Shown here: piece by piece, positions 50,471-60,533 of the stretch
How the letters are laid out: each line of letters opens with the position of its first letter
Numbering within the stretch: the stretch's first letter is position 1
Assembly: GCA_002839375.1 (NCBI GenBank)
Contig: PGXY01000003.1
Coordinates: 529,863 to 593,862, forward strand
Length of the DNA stretch: 64,000 nucleotides
Direction of reading: 5' to 3'
Origin: Spirochaetae bacterium HGW-Spirochaetae-1
GTDB taxonomy: Bacteria; Spirochaetota; UBA4802; UBA5550
Translations under genes and position numbers: made by a program
Notes under the pieces: generated by a model
The model's input: only the letters and a program-made list of their open reading frames with translations
Told to the model about the DNA's origin: nothing
Database searches by the model: none

Positions 50471-50622
50471 AGTTATTCCTTGTAGATAATTTTACTACCT
50501 GTTCTGCTTTTAATGCAAGAATATTTTTCCCGGCAGGTGATAAAAAATCCAGTTGGTCGGAAAGTTCAGGGCTGGCAAAAAAATATCAGCGAAACTCTTT
50601 ACGAGTTGTAACAAAGTTAATT

Positions 50623-51777
50623 TCAGCTGCGATTAACCGAGCCCTGTGAAAGTGCTTCATAATAGACATATTCCAGTTTTTCTATTGATTTTTCAATTCG
50701 GTACCTTTTGGAAAGCTCAAAGTAATCTTTGGAAGCCTTTGCCAGCTCATTCCGGTGTTCAAACCAGTAGTCAATCTGATCAGCCAGGTCCCTGGAATTG
50801 CCACTGGAAAAAATGAATGCGTCATTGAGGGCGAACTGTTGCGCCGCGCTTATTTTTGAATCACCGATAAGTACGGGAAGGCCGCAGGCAATAGCCTCAA
50901 GCACGGTAAGAGACTCCAGTTCGACTTCGGAGGTATGGACATAGAGGTCGGCCATATTATAATATTTTATCAAATCGGCATGAGACACATAACCGATTAT
51001 GGGCCTTACGGGCATTGCTTTTCCCTGTTCAATCAGCTGCCCTATAAGGGGCCCTTTTCCTGCCAGGACGAGTTGTATGTATTCCCTGTGCCTGGACTTC
51101 ATGATTGCTTCCATGATCAGGTTATGTCGTTTTTCCCTGGCCAGCCTTCCCACTGAATATATGATAAATTTATCCTTGAGCGAATCATCCTTTTTTATTT
51201 TCACCGGCCGGAATTCCGGCATTATGCCATTCGATATGACAAAGCTGGGAGTTGTAAGGCCGAAATTTTTTAGTTCACTTTCAGCAAACTTACTGGGACA
51301 TATTACCGCCTCCACCTTATTATACATTCTTTTCAGAAAAAACCGGTATAGTATTTTAAGAAAATACTCGGACCTTATCCCCAGACTGTAAATCATGTTC
51401 TCGGGCTGGACATGAAACGAAGCGACAACAGGGATGCCCATTTTCCGGGCAATGGACAGAGCTCGTATGCCAAGATAAAAGGGAAACTGTATGTGAATAA
51501 CATCAGCACCGGTAAAGGCCTTTTCGAGAAGCTCCCGTTTCGGCCATGCGAAGGGAAAGCCGGTCTTCTCCATAATGCTTCGAATACCCGGTATGGGAAC
51601 GTAAAAAGAGGGGAGAACAACCTTGCCCGGCAGTTCTTTTCCTGTGGACAGAACCGTTACCTCATGTTTTTTTCGCAGCAGATTAACGAAACGCTCCGTG
51701 GAAACCATGGCGCCGTTCCGGGAGCCGTCATAAACATCGGCAACCATTACTATTTTCAGCCGGCGTTCTTTACCCAT
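50623..51777 (-). CDS. GT4-type glycosyltransferase
   Basis: 384 residues, GT-B fold. The N-terminal part reads IVMVADVYDGSRNGAMVSTERFV in pieces and FTGADVIHIQFPFYLG; the C-terminal donor site has YSVGRLAREKRHNLI and HTSEVELESLTVLEAIACG with the EX7E motif. Close in style to diacylglycerol glucosyltransferases and mannosyltransferases. It would transfer a sugar from a nucleotide donor to a lipid or glycan at the inner membrane. GGGGG sits before the ATG. A 14-bp palindrome lies about 120 nt upstream. Confidence 0.85.
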   Translation of the reverse strand: MGKERRLKIVMVADVYDGSRNGAMVSTERFVNLLRKKHEVTVLSTGKELPGKVVLPSFYVPIPGIRSIMEKTGFPFAWPKRELLEKAFTGADVIHIQFPFYLGIRALSIARKMGIPVVASFHVQPENMIYSLGIRSEYFLKILYRFFLKRMYNKVEAVICPSKFAESELKNFGLTTPSFVISNGIMPEFRPVKIKKDDSLKDKFIIYSVGRLAREKRHNLIMEAIMKSRHREYIQLVLAGKGPLIGQLIEQGKAMPVRPIIGYVSHADLIKYYNMADLYVHTSEVELESLTVLEAIACGLPVLIGDSKISAAQQFALNDAFIFSSGNSRDLADQIDYWFEHRNELAKASKDYFELSKRYRIEKSIEKLEYVYYEALSQGSVNRS

Positions 51778-51898
51778 AACCGATCCCCCTTTCTAATGCA
51801 CAAATCTCTAAAGTCTCTTACCGGTAAAATCAGATACTATACAACATCGAACAGCAATCATCGAGATACCGCATGCCGGCCTTTTGACAGATACGTGT

Positions 51899-51912
51899 TG
51901 AGATATATCTCA
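51899..51912 (-). promoter_or_regulatory. TGAGATATATCTCA palindrome near the glycosyltransferase promoter
   Basis: Perfect 14-bp palindrome. On the minus strand a TATAAT lies just upstream of it (ATATAATGCGCAGGG), with no matching -35. Position fits an operator just after the transcription start of the glycosyltransferase gene. Confidence 0.4.
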
Positions 51913-51997
51913 CCCTGCGCATTATATTTGCACCGAGATGATGTTATCTAATGATGCATCAACAATATGCTGTTTCCATCCAGAATATATTCCGGTT

Positions 51998-54900
51998 TCA
52001 ATCACTCTCTTTTTTAGGACTCGCATAAATAGTGCCCCGCATGGTGATGCCGAACCTTGATAAAAATCGGGCCATTTTCATTTTCATGTCTTCCGCGATA
52101 TAATAGAAAGAAGGAATCAGCAAAAGTGTTATAACCGTGGCGAACACCAGACCATAACCGAATGAAAGAGCAAGAGGCGCCACGAAAAAATCTTTTCCGC
52201 CAATGCCGTAAATCGTGGGAAAAAGCGCCAGTACTGTCGTCCCGGCAGTCAGCATAACAGGTCGCAGGCGGATAACGCCGGCCTGAATGAGTGCCTCTCT
52301 GAGTTCCAACCCTTCGTCGCGCTGATTATTTATAAACTGTACCAATACAAGTGTGTTGCTCACGATGACGCCGGCCAGGCTGAAGATGCCGAGAAAACTG
52401 CTGAAGGAAAGCATCTGCCCATGGGCAAGGAACGCCAGAATAACACCGACAAGGGCAAAGGGGATGGCGCTCATGACAACTGCCGGAAGAATAAGCGAAT
52501 TGAAAAAAGCGGCCAGCAGAATATATATGACCAGAAGGGCGAAAAGGAACAATGTACCCATCTCACCCATCGTCTCGGCCGTATCTTCCTGCTCCCCGCC
52601 GTAGGCGATATCATACCCCTTGTATTTCTTGGAAATGCCGGCAAATTTCTCTTTCAGCATGTTATTGACCTGCATTGATGTTATTACATTCATATCAACA
52701 TTGGCCTGGACCTGAACGATCCGTTTATAATTCAAACGGTTTATCTGCGAATAACCGGGCTGCTGCCGGACACCGGTAACTGCGTCCAGAGGTATAAGTC
52801 CTCCCCTGTTATTGGATACTATCACCTCTTTCAGGCTTTTCATTCTTTTCCGCTCATACTCGGGAAAACGAACCCGGACGTCAACGTTTTCTTCACCGAT
52901 CCGCGTACTGGTTGCAACAGCGCCCTGGTATGACGCGTTAAGCGACATTGCCACATCGTACACGGAAACGCCGGTCTGTGCCGCCATCACTTCCTTGATA
53001 AAGTAGCGGTACTCCTGTTTTCCCTCTTCCAGGTCCAGCGTAATATCCCGTACGCCGTTAATCTTGCGTAATTCGGCAATATACTCATCGGATATTTTTT
53101 TCAGGACAGAGAAATCCTCTCCCCGTATTTCAACATTGACAGCTTTTCCAGTGGGCGGCCCATGCTCCTGGACATTGAAAAGAATAACCAGGTCCCGATG
53201 CAGTAAACCTTTTTTCCTGGCCGCAGCTACACCTTTCCTCAGTTCCGCCTCAATGGCATAGGCATCGCGTTCCCTCTCTTTATCTGGAGTGAGATACACG
53301 GTGAAGGTTGATTTATGCGTCCCCTCTCCAGGTTTCGGATCAAGACCGTCTGCTTCTTCGATGCCGACCCGGGCCTTTACACCAATCAATTCATCTTTTG
53401 GCAGCCTGAGAATGATTTTTTCCAGTTCCTTCATCTGCCGGAGGTTTGCCTCAAGGTTCGTCCCCTGGTGCATAAAGGTCTTTATCTGCATCTGTTCTGC
53501 ACCGCCCTTGGGGACAAATACAAAGCCCACTATCTTCAGCAGACCCAAGGATCCTATCAGCAGAACAATAAGAACGGCAACCGTAATATAGCGATGTTTC
53601 AGCACCTTTTCCAGTAAATGCTGATACCTGTGCTGCACTTTCCCAAAGAGACCCTTCTCATATACACCGGCCTCATTATCATCGCCGCCTTTTTTATGTA
53701 TCTCTTCCTTCATGAACATGTTCAGGTGCGTGGGCAGTATGAACATGGCAATAAACCATGAAGCGCCGAGACAGATCATCAGCACCGTGGGTATGGCAAA
53801 GATAAATTTCCCCATGAGACCGCTGATAAACAGCAGCGGGGCAAAAGCCGCGGAAATACAGAGAAAGGTCACAGTGACGGGCCAGAAAACTTCGCTGACT
53901 CCCTTGAGGATGGCGTCGTAACGGGAAAATCCTAACTCCATGTAGCGGTGACTGTTTTCTGCCACGACAATACTGAAATCAACGATCATGCCCAGTACCA
54001 TGATAAGGCCGAAGAGGCTGATAACATTTAATGTAATCCCCGTTATCTTCATGCCCATGAAGGCCATCATGAAAGCCAGGGGAATCCCCACGGAAACGAT
54101 AGCCGAAATCCGTGGCCCCAGCAGGGCCATGAGTATAACTGCCATGATGATGAGACCTATGAAAAAATTCGTAAGTACCGCCGATATCCTGTTGCGCGTC
54201 AGCGTGCTCCAGTCATACATGATTTCAATTTTCACATCTTTTGCGTGAGGCGGCGAATATTCGGTCAGCCTTTCCTTAATCTCATCGACGAGCCTGATTT
54301 CATCGGCACTGAGTTTTTTCCAGACAAGCAGAGTAACCGCTTCCTTTCCGTTGTACCTTTCACGCACCGTGGCATCCTCAAAAGAGTCTTCCACGTTGCC
54401 GATGTCTTTTATGCGGGTCACAAACCCCGCATCATTGGACATCATTACCGTGTTAAGGACCTCATCAACATTCTGAAACTGCCCCTTTGTCCTGAGAACA
54501 TATTCTTCGTCCCCCACCTTCAGAGTACCCCCGGGCAGGTCCAGGTTTCTTGTTCTCAGTGTATTAATTACCGTATTGATGCCCAGTCTGTACTGCAGGA
54601 GTTTTCGCGGATTAACCTCCACAAGGTACTCCCTGTCATAGTAACCGCTGGTTTCCACCTCGGCCACGCCGTCTATATCATAAAGAAAATCCTTCAGGTT
54701 ATCGGCCGCCTCTCTGATTTCCCGGTAGGGGACATCATCCCTGGCGCCGAAAACAGCGATGTTCACGGCCATTTTCTTATCCAGTTTGATCTCCTTCACC
54801 TCGGGCATTTCCGCCTTGTCAGGCAGATTATCCACCATGTCCACGGCATCCTTTATGTCCTGGACAACTCCCGGCTTATCGGAAACCTTGTCATCGATGT

Positions 54901-55183
54901 AGGCCGCCACAACGGACACATTCTCAATGTTGTAGGTCCGCACCTTGTCCAGGCCGTCCACCTCGCGAAGCTGCTCCTCAATGGGTATCGACACCAGCTG
55001 CTCCAGTTCATCGGGCGAACCTCCGGGATAAATGGTGGTAATGGTCACCATGTCAAAATTGACTTCCGGGAATGCCTCACGGTTTATCTTTTTCATCGTC
55101 GCAAATCCAGCCAGAATAATAAGGGCAACTACCAGGTTTATGAGCAGCTTCTGATTCATCAGAGAGCCGAATATTTTTTTCAT
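51998..55183 (-). CDS. RND efflux pump inner-membrane subunit
   Basis: 1061 residues, twelve membrane helices with two large periplasmic loops, as in AcrB/HAE1-type pumps. Visible hallmarks: MNQKLLINLVVALIILAGF in helix 1, FPEVNFDMVTITTIYPGGS, the proton-relay Asp in LGMIVDFSIVVAENSH, and the second-half GVIVSNTLVLVQFINNQRDEG. It would export lipophilic compounds using the proton gradient. It follows the TolC-type gene by 32 nt. No membrane-fusion protein gene is found in the operon. Confidence 0.93.
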   Translation of the reverse strand: MKKIFGSLMNQKLLINLVVALIILAGFATMKKINREAFPEVNFDMVTITTIYPGGSPDELEQLVSIPIEEQLREVDGLDKVRTYNIENVSVVAAYIDDKVSDKPGVVQDIKDAVDMVDNLPDKAEMPEVKEIKLDKKMAVNIAVFGARDDVPYREIREAADNLKDFLYDIDGVAEVETSGYYDREYLVEVNPRKLLQYRLGINTVINTLRTRNLDLPGGTLKVGDEEYVLRTKGQFQNVDEVLNTVMMSNDAGFVTRIKDIGNVEDSFEDATVRERYNGKEAVTLLVWKKLSADEIRLVDEIKERLTEYSPPHAKDVKIEIMYDWSTLTRNRISAVLTNFFIGLIIMAVILMALLGPRISAIVSVGIPLAFMMAFMGMKITGITLNVISLFGLIMVLGMIVDFSIVVAENSHRYMELGFSRYDAILKGVSEVFWPVTVTFLCISAAFAPLLFISGLMGKFIFAIPTVLMICLGASWFIAMFILPTHLNMFMKEEIHKKGGDDNEAGVYEKGLFGKVQHRYQHLLEKVLKHRYITVAVLIVLLIGSLGLLKIVGFVFVPKGGAEQMQIKTFMHQGTNLEANLRQMKELEKIILRLPKDELIGVKARVGIEEADGLDPKPGEGTHKSTFTVYLTPDKERERDAYAIEAELRKGVAAARKKGLLHRDLVILFNVQEHGPPTGKAVNVEIRGEDFSVLKKISDEYIAELRKINGVRDITLDLEEGKQEYRYFIKEVMAAQTGVSVYDVAMSLNASYQGAVATSTRIGEENVDVRVRFPEYERKRMKSLKEVIVSNNRGGLIPLDAVTGVRQQPGYSQINRLNYKRIVQVQANVDMNVITSMQVNNMLKEKFAGISKKYKGYDIAYGGEQEDTAETMGEMGTLFLFALLVIYILLAAFFNSLILPAVVMSAIPFALVGVILAFLAHGQMLSFSSFLGIFSLAGVIVSNTLVLVQFINNQRDEGLELREALIQAGVIRLRPVMLTAGTTVLALFPTIYGIGGKDFFVAPLALSFGYGLVFATVITLLLIPSFYYIAEDMKMKMARFLSRFGITMRGTIYASPKKESD

Positions 55184-55215
55184 CTATTTTCCTCCACGCA
55201 GGTTTAGTTCAGTTA

Positions 55216-56841
55216 CTATTTAGTATCTTTGGGGATGTAATCGTCAACATTGATCTCGTATCTTTCAAAGAGTTCGTTTTTAGCCACTTCGAACTGCAGC
55301 ATGGAAACATTAAAATAAACCAGGGCCGTAAGCTCCTGCTGGCGGCTGCTCACCATGGCGTCAAGACCGTTCTTCACGTCAGCCGATGAGAGCCTGCCCC
55401 GCTGGAGGCTCTGGAGCATCTTGTAGTAAAAGGCCTCGGCCTGTACATGGGCCTCGCTGGCTTTTTTATACAGCTCATGGGCCGTGTTCACCGCTTCCAT
55501 TTTTGATTTTATATCGTCCCGGACTGTACGCCGCGTCTTGTCAAGGTTGATCTGGGCCTGTTTCATTTTAAAGCGGGCGTTGCGTTCATTGATCACCTGT
55601 TCGCGGTCATCGAGAGGATAGGTCATCTTTACCCGGGCCTCAAAAGACGGATATTTGAATGCGGCGGCATCACCGTAGGCCCCGCCGAAATTTTCATTCT
55701 GGGCCATGGTGGACATGTTCAACTCGGCGGTGAGCGACGGCATGGCGTCGCGGGAAAGCATCTCCAGTTCAAGCCGCGCATTCTCCACGGCCAGCAGGGC
55801 ATTTCGGAAGTCTGCTCTTTTCTCATAGGCGGTCTTCAGGGCCGACTCCTCGTCCAGGCCGGGCATCACATTGCCGAAAACGGCCGAACCGGCCACGTTG
55901 ACATCTTCACCCAGGTTTACCGTGGTGAGAAAGGTGCGCAGGGCATCCTGATATTTCTGCCGCGCCGAAATAACGCTGGCCTCGGCTCCGGCCACGAGCA
56001 GGTTAGAATAATTGATATTGAACCCGTCGGCCAGGCCGAGATTGACATTGCGGACAACGATGTTCCGTACTTTCTTCGTTTCCTGAAGCTGCAGCTCGGC
56101 GTTATCCAGCTGCGTCTTATTCAGTACCACGGTCCAGTAATCGGCGATGACGCCCACGACCACCATGGAGAGCATGGATACGATCTGGTCCTTCTGCATT
56201 TTTCCGGCGTTTTTCAGTATCTGCGCCTGACGCCGTTCATTGTAACCAAAACCGTTCTTCAACAACTCCTGCTGGACGCTGACAAAGAGAACGGGTATAT
56301 TATACTGGTTTGGGCCCATCATTCCACCGAAAAGAGAAAGCACCTCAAGCTGTGTCGGTGTAAGAAGACTTGGATCATAACTCTGCGGGGTTTTGTCCAT
56401 ATAGGTATGACTGACACCGGCAGCCACTGTGGTGCCCGTATCAAACATTTTCGCCAGAGATACACTGGTGTCAAGGCTCTGATACTTTTCTCCATAGGCA
56501 AAGACCTGCGCATCAATATTCTTCTGATACTTGTATCCACCCTCGGCGTTCAGAAAGATTGAGTACTTTTTCTGAAACTGCTCATAGTAGGTATCGCTCA
56601 TGGCCACGTCGTAACTCCCGGCCAGGATGTCGTAGTTCTGCTGTATGGCCTGGCGGATCGCCTGGGCCAGGGTTATCCTGACACCACCGATCACCACGGC
56701 CGGTTCATCGGCCAGCTCCACCGTAGCCGGTTTCATGTTGTTCCCGTTCCGGCCTTCCTTTTCCTGGGCCTTCAGCGCATACGCGTCAAAGAAAAATACC
56801 GTGAGTACAATAATAATCAACGTCGATAGTCTGGTGTTCAT
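55216..56841 (-). CDS. TolC-type outer-membrane efflux protein
   Basis: 541 residues. Signal peptide (LSTLIIIVLTVFFFDAYA), then two TolC repeats rich in long coiled-coil helices: LAQAIRQAIQQNYDILAGSYD, GYNERRQAQILKNAG and a C-terminal half with YEKRADFRNALLAVENARLELEM. It forms a trimeric channel through the outer membrane and tunnel into the periplasm. Somewhat longer than E. coli TolC because of a loop around residues 120-200. Encoded between the TetR regulator and the RND pump. Confidence 0.88.
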   Translation of the reverse strand: MNTRLSTLIIIVLTVFFFDAYALKAQEKEGRNGNNMKPATVELADEPAVVIGGVRITLAQAIRQAIQQNYDILAGSYDVAMSDTYYEQFQKKYSIFLNAEGGYKYQKNIDAQVFAYGEKYQSLDTSVSLAKMFDTGTTVAAGVSHTYMDKTPQSYDPSLLTPTQLEVLSLFGGMMGPNQYNIPVLFVSVQQELLKNGFGYNERRQAQILKNAGKMQKDQIVSMLSMVVVGVIADYWTVVLNKTQLDNAELQLQETKKVRNIVVRNVNLGLADGFNINYSNLLVAGAEASVISARQKYQDALRTFLTTVNLGEDVNVAGSAVFGNVMPGLDEESALKTAYEKRADFRNALLAVENARLELEMLSRDAMPSLTAELNMSTMAQNENFGGAYGDAAAFKYPSFEARVKMTYPLDDREQVINERNARFKMKQAQINLDKTRRTVRDDIKSKMEAVNTAHELYKKASEAHVQAEAFYYKMLQSLQRGRLSSADVKNGLDAMVSSRQQELTALVYFNVSMLQFEVAKNELFERYEINVDDYIPKDTK

Positions 56842-56936
56842 GATAATTCCTTCCCTGTTTTTTATAAGTATGATTAATATGTGATAGTATAATCTGATAC
56901 TAATTACGGGATGTACGATTTCTCCGTATCCCTGCT

Positions 56937-57701
56937 TTATTTCCCTATGATGAGCTCCATCATGGCATCGACCATTTTTTCCGAAATCCCCTCATGCTTC
57001 ATGATGTCGATGAGCCGGTCTATGTACCGGAGGATTTCCTGCGGCACCTCGGGTATATCCAGGGATCTCCCGCGGGGACAGAGCATCTTGAATATATATT
57101 CAAGATAAAAAGAAAGATAATCTTCTTCGCTGATATTGCCATGCATTTCAAAAAGAGTGGGTTTAAACTTTCGTTCAATCTCTATCTGGAAAGATATGGC
57201 CATGGCGAAAAGCCCCTGCAGGACCAGGGTGGGATGTTTCGTCTCAAACTCTCCCTTTTCCACGCCCTCGGAGATCAGCTTCAGCACGGCCTTCTGTCGC
57301 GGGGCAAGGGACGCCTCATTGATCATTTTCAGGAATTTACCGCCCTCGGCGACCTCCCAGAGCATGATGTCATTTCCTTCCCGATCCGATGCCCTGAGAT
57401 GTGACATGATGAGCAGGTAGGTGAGGATATACATTTTTTGCGGCGAGGAGAGGTCAATTTTGTCCATGTAGAGCGGGATATCATAATCGGTTTTCGCCAG
57501 ACCGATCATCCTCTCCAAAATTTCCATATAGAGGGATTCCTTGTTATCGAAATAATAATGAATGAGGGCCTTGTTCACTCCGGCAGTTTCGGCAATGGTA
57601 GCCATCCTGGCTCCCTGGAATCCCCGGGCGGCAAACTCCTTCTTGGCAGCCAGAAGAATATGCTCCCTGGCTTCCCGATCTTCCTTTTTAGGATACTTCA
57701 T
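56937..57701 (-). CDS. TetR family regulator of the efflux operon
   Basis: 254 residues. N-terminal helix-turn-helix: ILLAAKKEFAARGFQGARMA, then IAETAGVNKALIHYYFDNKESLY. Start ATG 57701 (MKYPKKEDREAREH) was chosen because an upstream in-frame start would place coding sequence over the operators and promoter. It is the first gene before TolC and RND genes on the same strand, and three operator copies precede it, so it very likely represses itself and the pump. The C-terminal domain is longer than average. Confidence 0.9.
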   Translation of the reverse strand: MKYPKKEDREAREHILLAAKKEFAARGFQGARMATIAETAGVNKALIHYYFDNKESLYMEILERMIGLAKTDYDIPLYMDKIDLSSPQKMYILTYLLIMSHLRASDREGNDIMLWEVAEGGKFLKMINEASLAPRQKAVLKLISEGVEKGEFETKHPTLVLQGLFAMAISFQIEIERKFKPTLFEMHGNISEEDYLSFYLEYIFKMLCPRGRSLDIPEVPQEILRYIDRLIDIMKHEGISEKMVDAMMELIIGK

Positions 57702-57705
57702 GTAT

Positions 57706-57770
57706 TTTACCTTTTCAGTTAAACATTTTAACTTTACGGTTAATATATTTAACTTTATGGTTAAAGTCAA
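57706..57770 (-). promoter_or_regulatory. Efflux promoter with three operators at 21-bp spacing
   Basis: Minus-strand promoter: TTGACT (57770-57765), 17-nt spacer, TATATT (57747-57742). Three copies of TTTAAC-N6-GTTAAA lie at 57748-57765, 57727-57744 and 57706-57723, each exactly 21 bp apart (two helical turns). The first fills the -35/-10 spacer, the second follows the -10, and the third covers the ribosome site region. The first has perfect 6-bp arms; the other two have one mismatch each. Confidence 0.8.
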
Positions 57771-57848
57771 TAACAGGCATGCTTTTTTAATAAAATACAG
57801 GAAAAAATGACAAGAAAAACGCTGATACGATAAAAAGAAAGTATCCGG

Positions 57849-60341
57849 CTATTTCCGGCTAAGGGGGAGTCCGATGATAAAGGTGGTCCCGAACCCTTTT
57901 CGGGAGACAACCTCAATACTCCCCTTATGGTTCCCCGTAATGATGAAATAGGCCACGGACAGACCCAGGCCCGTTCCCTCGCCCACGGGCTTTGTCGTGT
58001 AGAAAGGCTCAAAAACATGACGGGACATATCCTCATCCATGCCAGGTCCGTTATCAGCAATGGTTATGACAGCTCTGTCCCCCGAAAATGCCGTAGAGAT
58101 AGTGATACGGGGATGTCCGCCCTCCTCCGCCATACCGCTTATAGCCTGGGCCGCATTTTTCAACAGGTTGAGCAAAACCTGTTCCATCTCCGTTTTCTGG
58201 ATATACAATTCCGGAAGTTCCTCATAATAATTACGAACGATCTCAATATGCCGGAAATCATATTTCCTTTTCAGATCATAGTCCTTTTCCGCCAGAGTGA
58301 TAGCCTCATCGATCACGGAATTAATATTGCATGATGAAAATTCCTGTCGGGTCTTCCGGCTGAAATTGAGCATATTGGCGATGATATCTCCAGCCCGGCC
58401 CCCGGCCTCCTCAATGCTTCTGAGATAATAGGTGATCCTTCTCTCCTCCATGTACCGGCCGACCAGTCCCAGATCAAGGCCCATCTCTTCGGCGATATTC
58501 CTGTTTTTTTCCTGCTCCGGGGAAAAACGGCGTATAGTATTCTGCACGCCCTGGAGAATAATCCCCAGCGGGTTGTTGATCTCATGGGCCATGCCCGCGG
58601 CAAGGCCGCCCACGGTCATCATCTTCTCATTCTGGATCAGCACGGCCTCGGCCCTTTTTCTTTCCGTGATATCGATGATGACGCCCCGGAACCCCTTTTG
58701 ACTGCCATCGCGCATAATGGTGCGTGTATAGATAAGGACCGGAATGGTTGTACCGTCCCTGCGCATAACCGTATAGTCATGGGGATGTACATCGCTGCTG
58801 GAAAGTATGCTGATAAAATTTTCAGCGGCCTTTTTTCTATCTTCCGGAACCAGCAGATCCAGGGCATTCATGCCCCGTTTCAAATCATCGGACGTATAAC
58901 CCGTCATGTCATAACCGAACTCATTGACATACGTCAGCTTTCCATTTAATTCCATTTCATATACCGCCTGAGGGAGCATGCCGGTCATTTCACTGAAACG
59001 CTGTTCTTCAGCTTCAAGGCTTCGGTAGGCAGTCATCAGCTCCTCGTTCTGTGCCTCGAATTCCTCGTTCGTAGCTACCAGTTCCTCGTTTGCTGCCATG
59101 AGTTCACTGTTCTGCTCCCTGACCTGGGCCTCCGATTTTTCCAGATTTTTTTTCAATATGTTCAATTTATCAGCCAGACCCAGGGAGGAAAAAAATATTA
59201 CCCCTGAAAGGGTGAATTCAATACCGTAAAGCTTTAAAAAATTGCCTTCTGTGAATCCTAAAGTTATTAAAATACCATGTATGCTGATAACGAAAATCGG
59301 TACAAATCCGGCCATTAAGAAATAAGCCTGCCTGACTTTTTTTAAAGCGGCCCTTACCATGATTATTACTATCAACAGTATTTCCAGCAGAAAGATATAT
59401 AATACGGCTTGCATTATGATATCCACGGGAAGGAATAGTGACAGTATCATCATCACAAAGGCAGGGATCTGTATTATCCATACAATGAGCCTGTCCATTT
59501 TTGGAAAAAGTTTTTTACTCCCCAGAAATAGCCGGTAAAACTGAGTCCCGGAAAGAATCATCACGGCCCATAAAAAAGGCATGGCGATATTGATCCATTT
59601 CCCGCCTGACGGAAAAAAATACTGGGCTCCGAATCCCCTAATGATGAACTGCTCCATGCCTGTGACCGAGGCAGGGATAATAAAAAGCAAATAGATCCGT
59701 TCCTGTGTTGAAAAATAAATGAAAATATTATACAGAACAAGTAATAGAAACCATCCCCAGACTATCCAGTATACCGATAGTATTTTACCCAGTGTGTCCA
59801 GATAAAATTCCGGCGTCTTCAGGAGGAAGGAATATTTATGAGAGCCAAGAGTTTGTATGCGCACATATATGCTCTGATATGTTTTATTCTCGGGAATGGT
59901 AAAGATAAAATTCCTGTCGGGAATGTCCCTGTTTTTGAAGGGGATCATATCTCCCGCCTCTTTATGAATCCAGCCCCCTTTTCCGTCGGGAATATACAGA
60001 TCGATGTAATCAACAGTGGGGAAATCAATCTCAAGATAGATACCCCCGTCCCGGGGCATTCGGTTTTCGAGCGTAAAGGTGTACCAAAAGGCTGAACGGG
60101 AATAACCGAAACGGGTGGTGTTTACATTTAATGCCCGCCAGTCCTTGTTTCGGGCCGTAATATCATCAATTGTAAGGGTCCCGCCATGGTCCTCAAAGTA
60201 GCGGATTTTAGGAGTGATATTTATAAAGGAAAATGTTTCATCAAGCAGAATCGTTTCCACGGATAATCTTTCTGCATATCCGGCAATTGAAATGAGAAAG
60301 ATCGTAGTAAAAAATACTATTTTCCCATGGACTGATTTCAT
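57849..60341 (-). CDS. 7TMR-DISM / PAS sensor histidine kinase
   Basis: 830 residues. Signal peptide, a periplasmic 7TMR-DISM beta domain (about 35-165; FWYTFTLENRMPRDGGIYLEI), seven membrane helices (about 175-375), a coiled coil with the run ELMAANEELVATNEEFEAQN, a PAS domain (about 430-560), HisKA with His in GMAHEINNPLGI, and HATPase (LLNLLKNAAQAI; DNGPGMDED; GTGLGLSVAY). It senses an extracytoplasmic, perhaps carbohydrate, ligand. No regulator is adjacent. ATG 60341 has AAGGTGAT before it and restores a normal signal peptide; upstream in-frame codons lack one. Confidence 0.92.
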   Translation of the reverse strand: MKSVHGKIVFFTTIFLISIAGYAERLSVETILLDETFSFINITPKIRYFEDHGGTLTIDDITARNKDWRALNVNTTRFGYSRSAFWYTFTLENRMPRDGGIYLEIDFPTVDYIDLYIPDGKGGWIHKEAGDMIPFKNRDIPDRNFIFTIPENKTYQSIYVRIQTLGSHKYSFLLKTPEFYLDTLGKILSVYWIVWGWFLLLVLYNIFIYFSTQERIYLLFIIPASVTGMEQFIIRGFGAQYFFPSGGKWINIAMPFLWAVMILSGTQFYRLFLGSKKLFPKMDRLIVWIIQIPAFVMMILSLFLPVDIIMQAVLYIFLLEILLIVIIMVRAALKKVRQAYFLMAGFVPIFVISIHGILITLGFTEGNFLKLYGIEFTLSGVIFFSSLGLADKLNILKKNLEKSEAQVREQNSELMAANEELVATNEEFEAQNEELMTAYRSLEAEEQRFSEMTGMLPQAVYEMELNGKLTYVNEFGYDMTGYTSDDLKRGMNALDLLVPEDRKKAAENFISILSSSDVHPHDYTVMRRDGTTIPVLIYTRTIMRDGSQKGFRGVIIDITERKRAEAVLIQNEKMMTVGGLAAGMAHEINNPLGIILQGVQNTIRRFSPEQEKNRNIAEEMGLDLGLVGRYMEERRITYYLRSIEEAGGRAGDIIANMLNFSRKTRQEFSSCNINSVIDEAITLAEKDYDLKRKYDFRHIEIVRNYYEELPELYIQKTEMEQVLLNLLKNAAQAISGMAEEGGHPRITISTAFSGDRAVITIADNGPGMDEDMSRHVFEPFYTTKPVGEGTGLGLSVAYFIITGNHKGSIEVVSRKGFGTTFIIGLPLSRK

Positions 60342-60483
60342 ATCACCTTTTTCATATATGTCATTGTGAAATACATGCAATTTACAGTATAAATAACTTC
60401 TATTAGAATTGTCCCATACACACCGGTAGATGTCAATAGAGGTAAACATGGTTCAGAATTTTTTAATAGAATGGAGCAAAAAG

Positions 60484-60509
60484 AAAAGCCCCTTTCATCA
60501 GGGGCTTTT
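60484..60509 (-). terminator. Rho-independent terminator after the thioredoxin-fold gene
   Basis: AAAAGCCCCT (60484-60493) pairs with AGGGGCTTTT (60500-60509) around a 6-nt loop; on the minus strand it is followed by TTTTCTTTTT. It lies 25 nt after the stop of the thioredoxin-fold gene. The plus strand also shows a T-rich tail, so it may work both ways. Confidence 0.85.
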
Positions 60510-60533
60510 CTTTCTATTGCAATAATTTAGTTA

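Noticed and set aside
54245-55207. Plus-strand frame opposite the RND pump gene
   Set aside because: Antisense of the conserved pump N-terminal half, His/Ile-rich with no domain.
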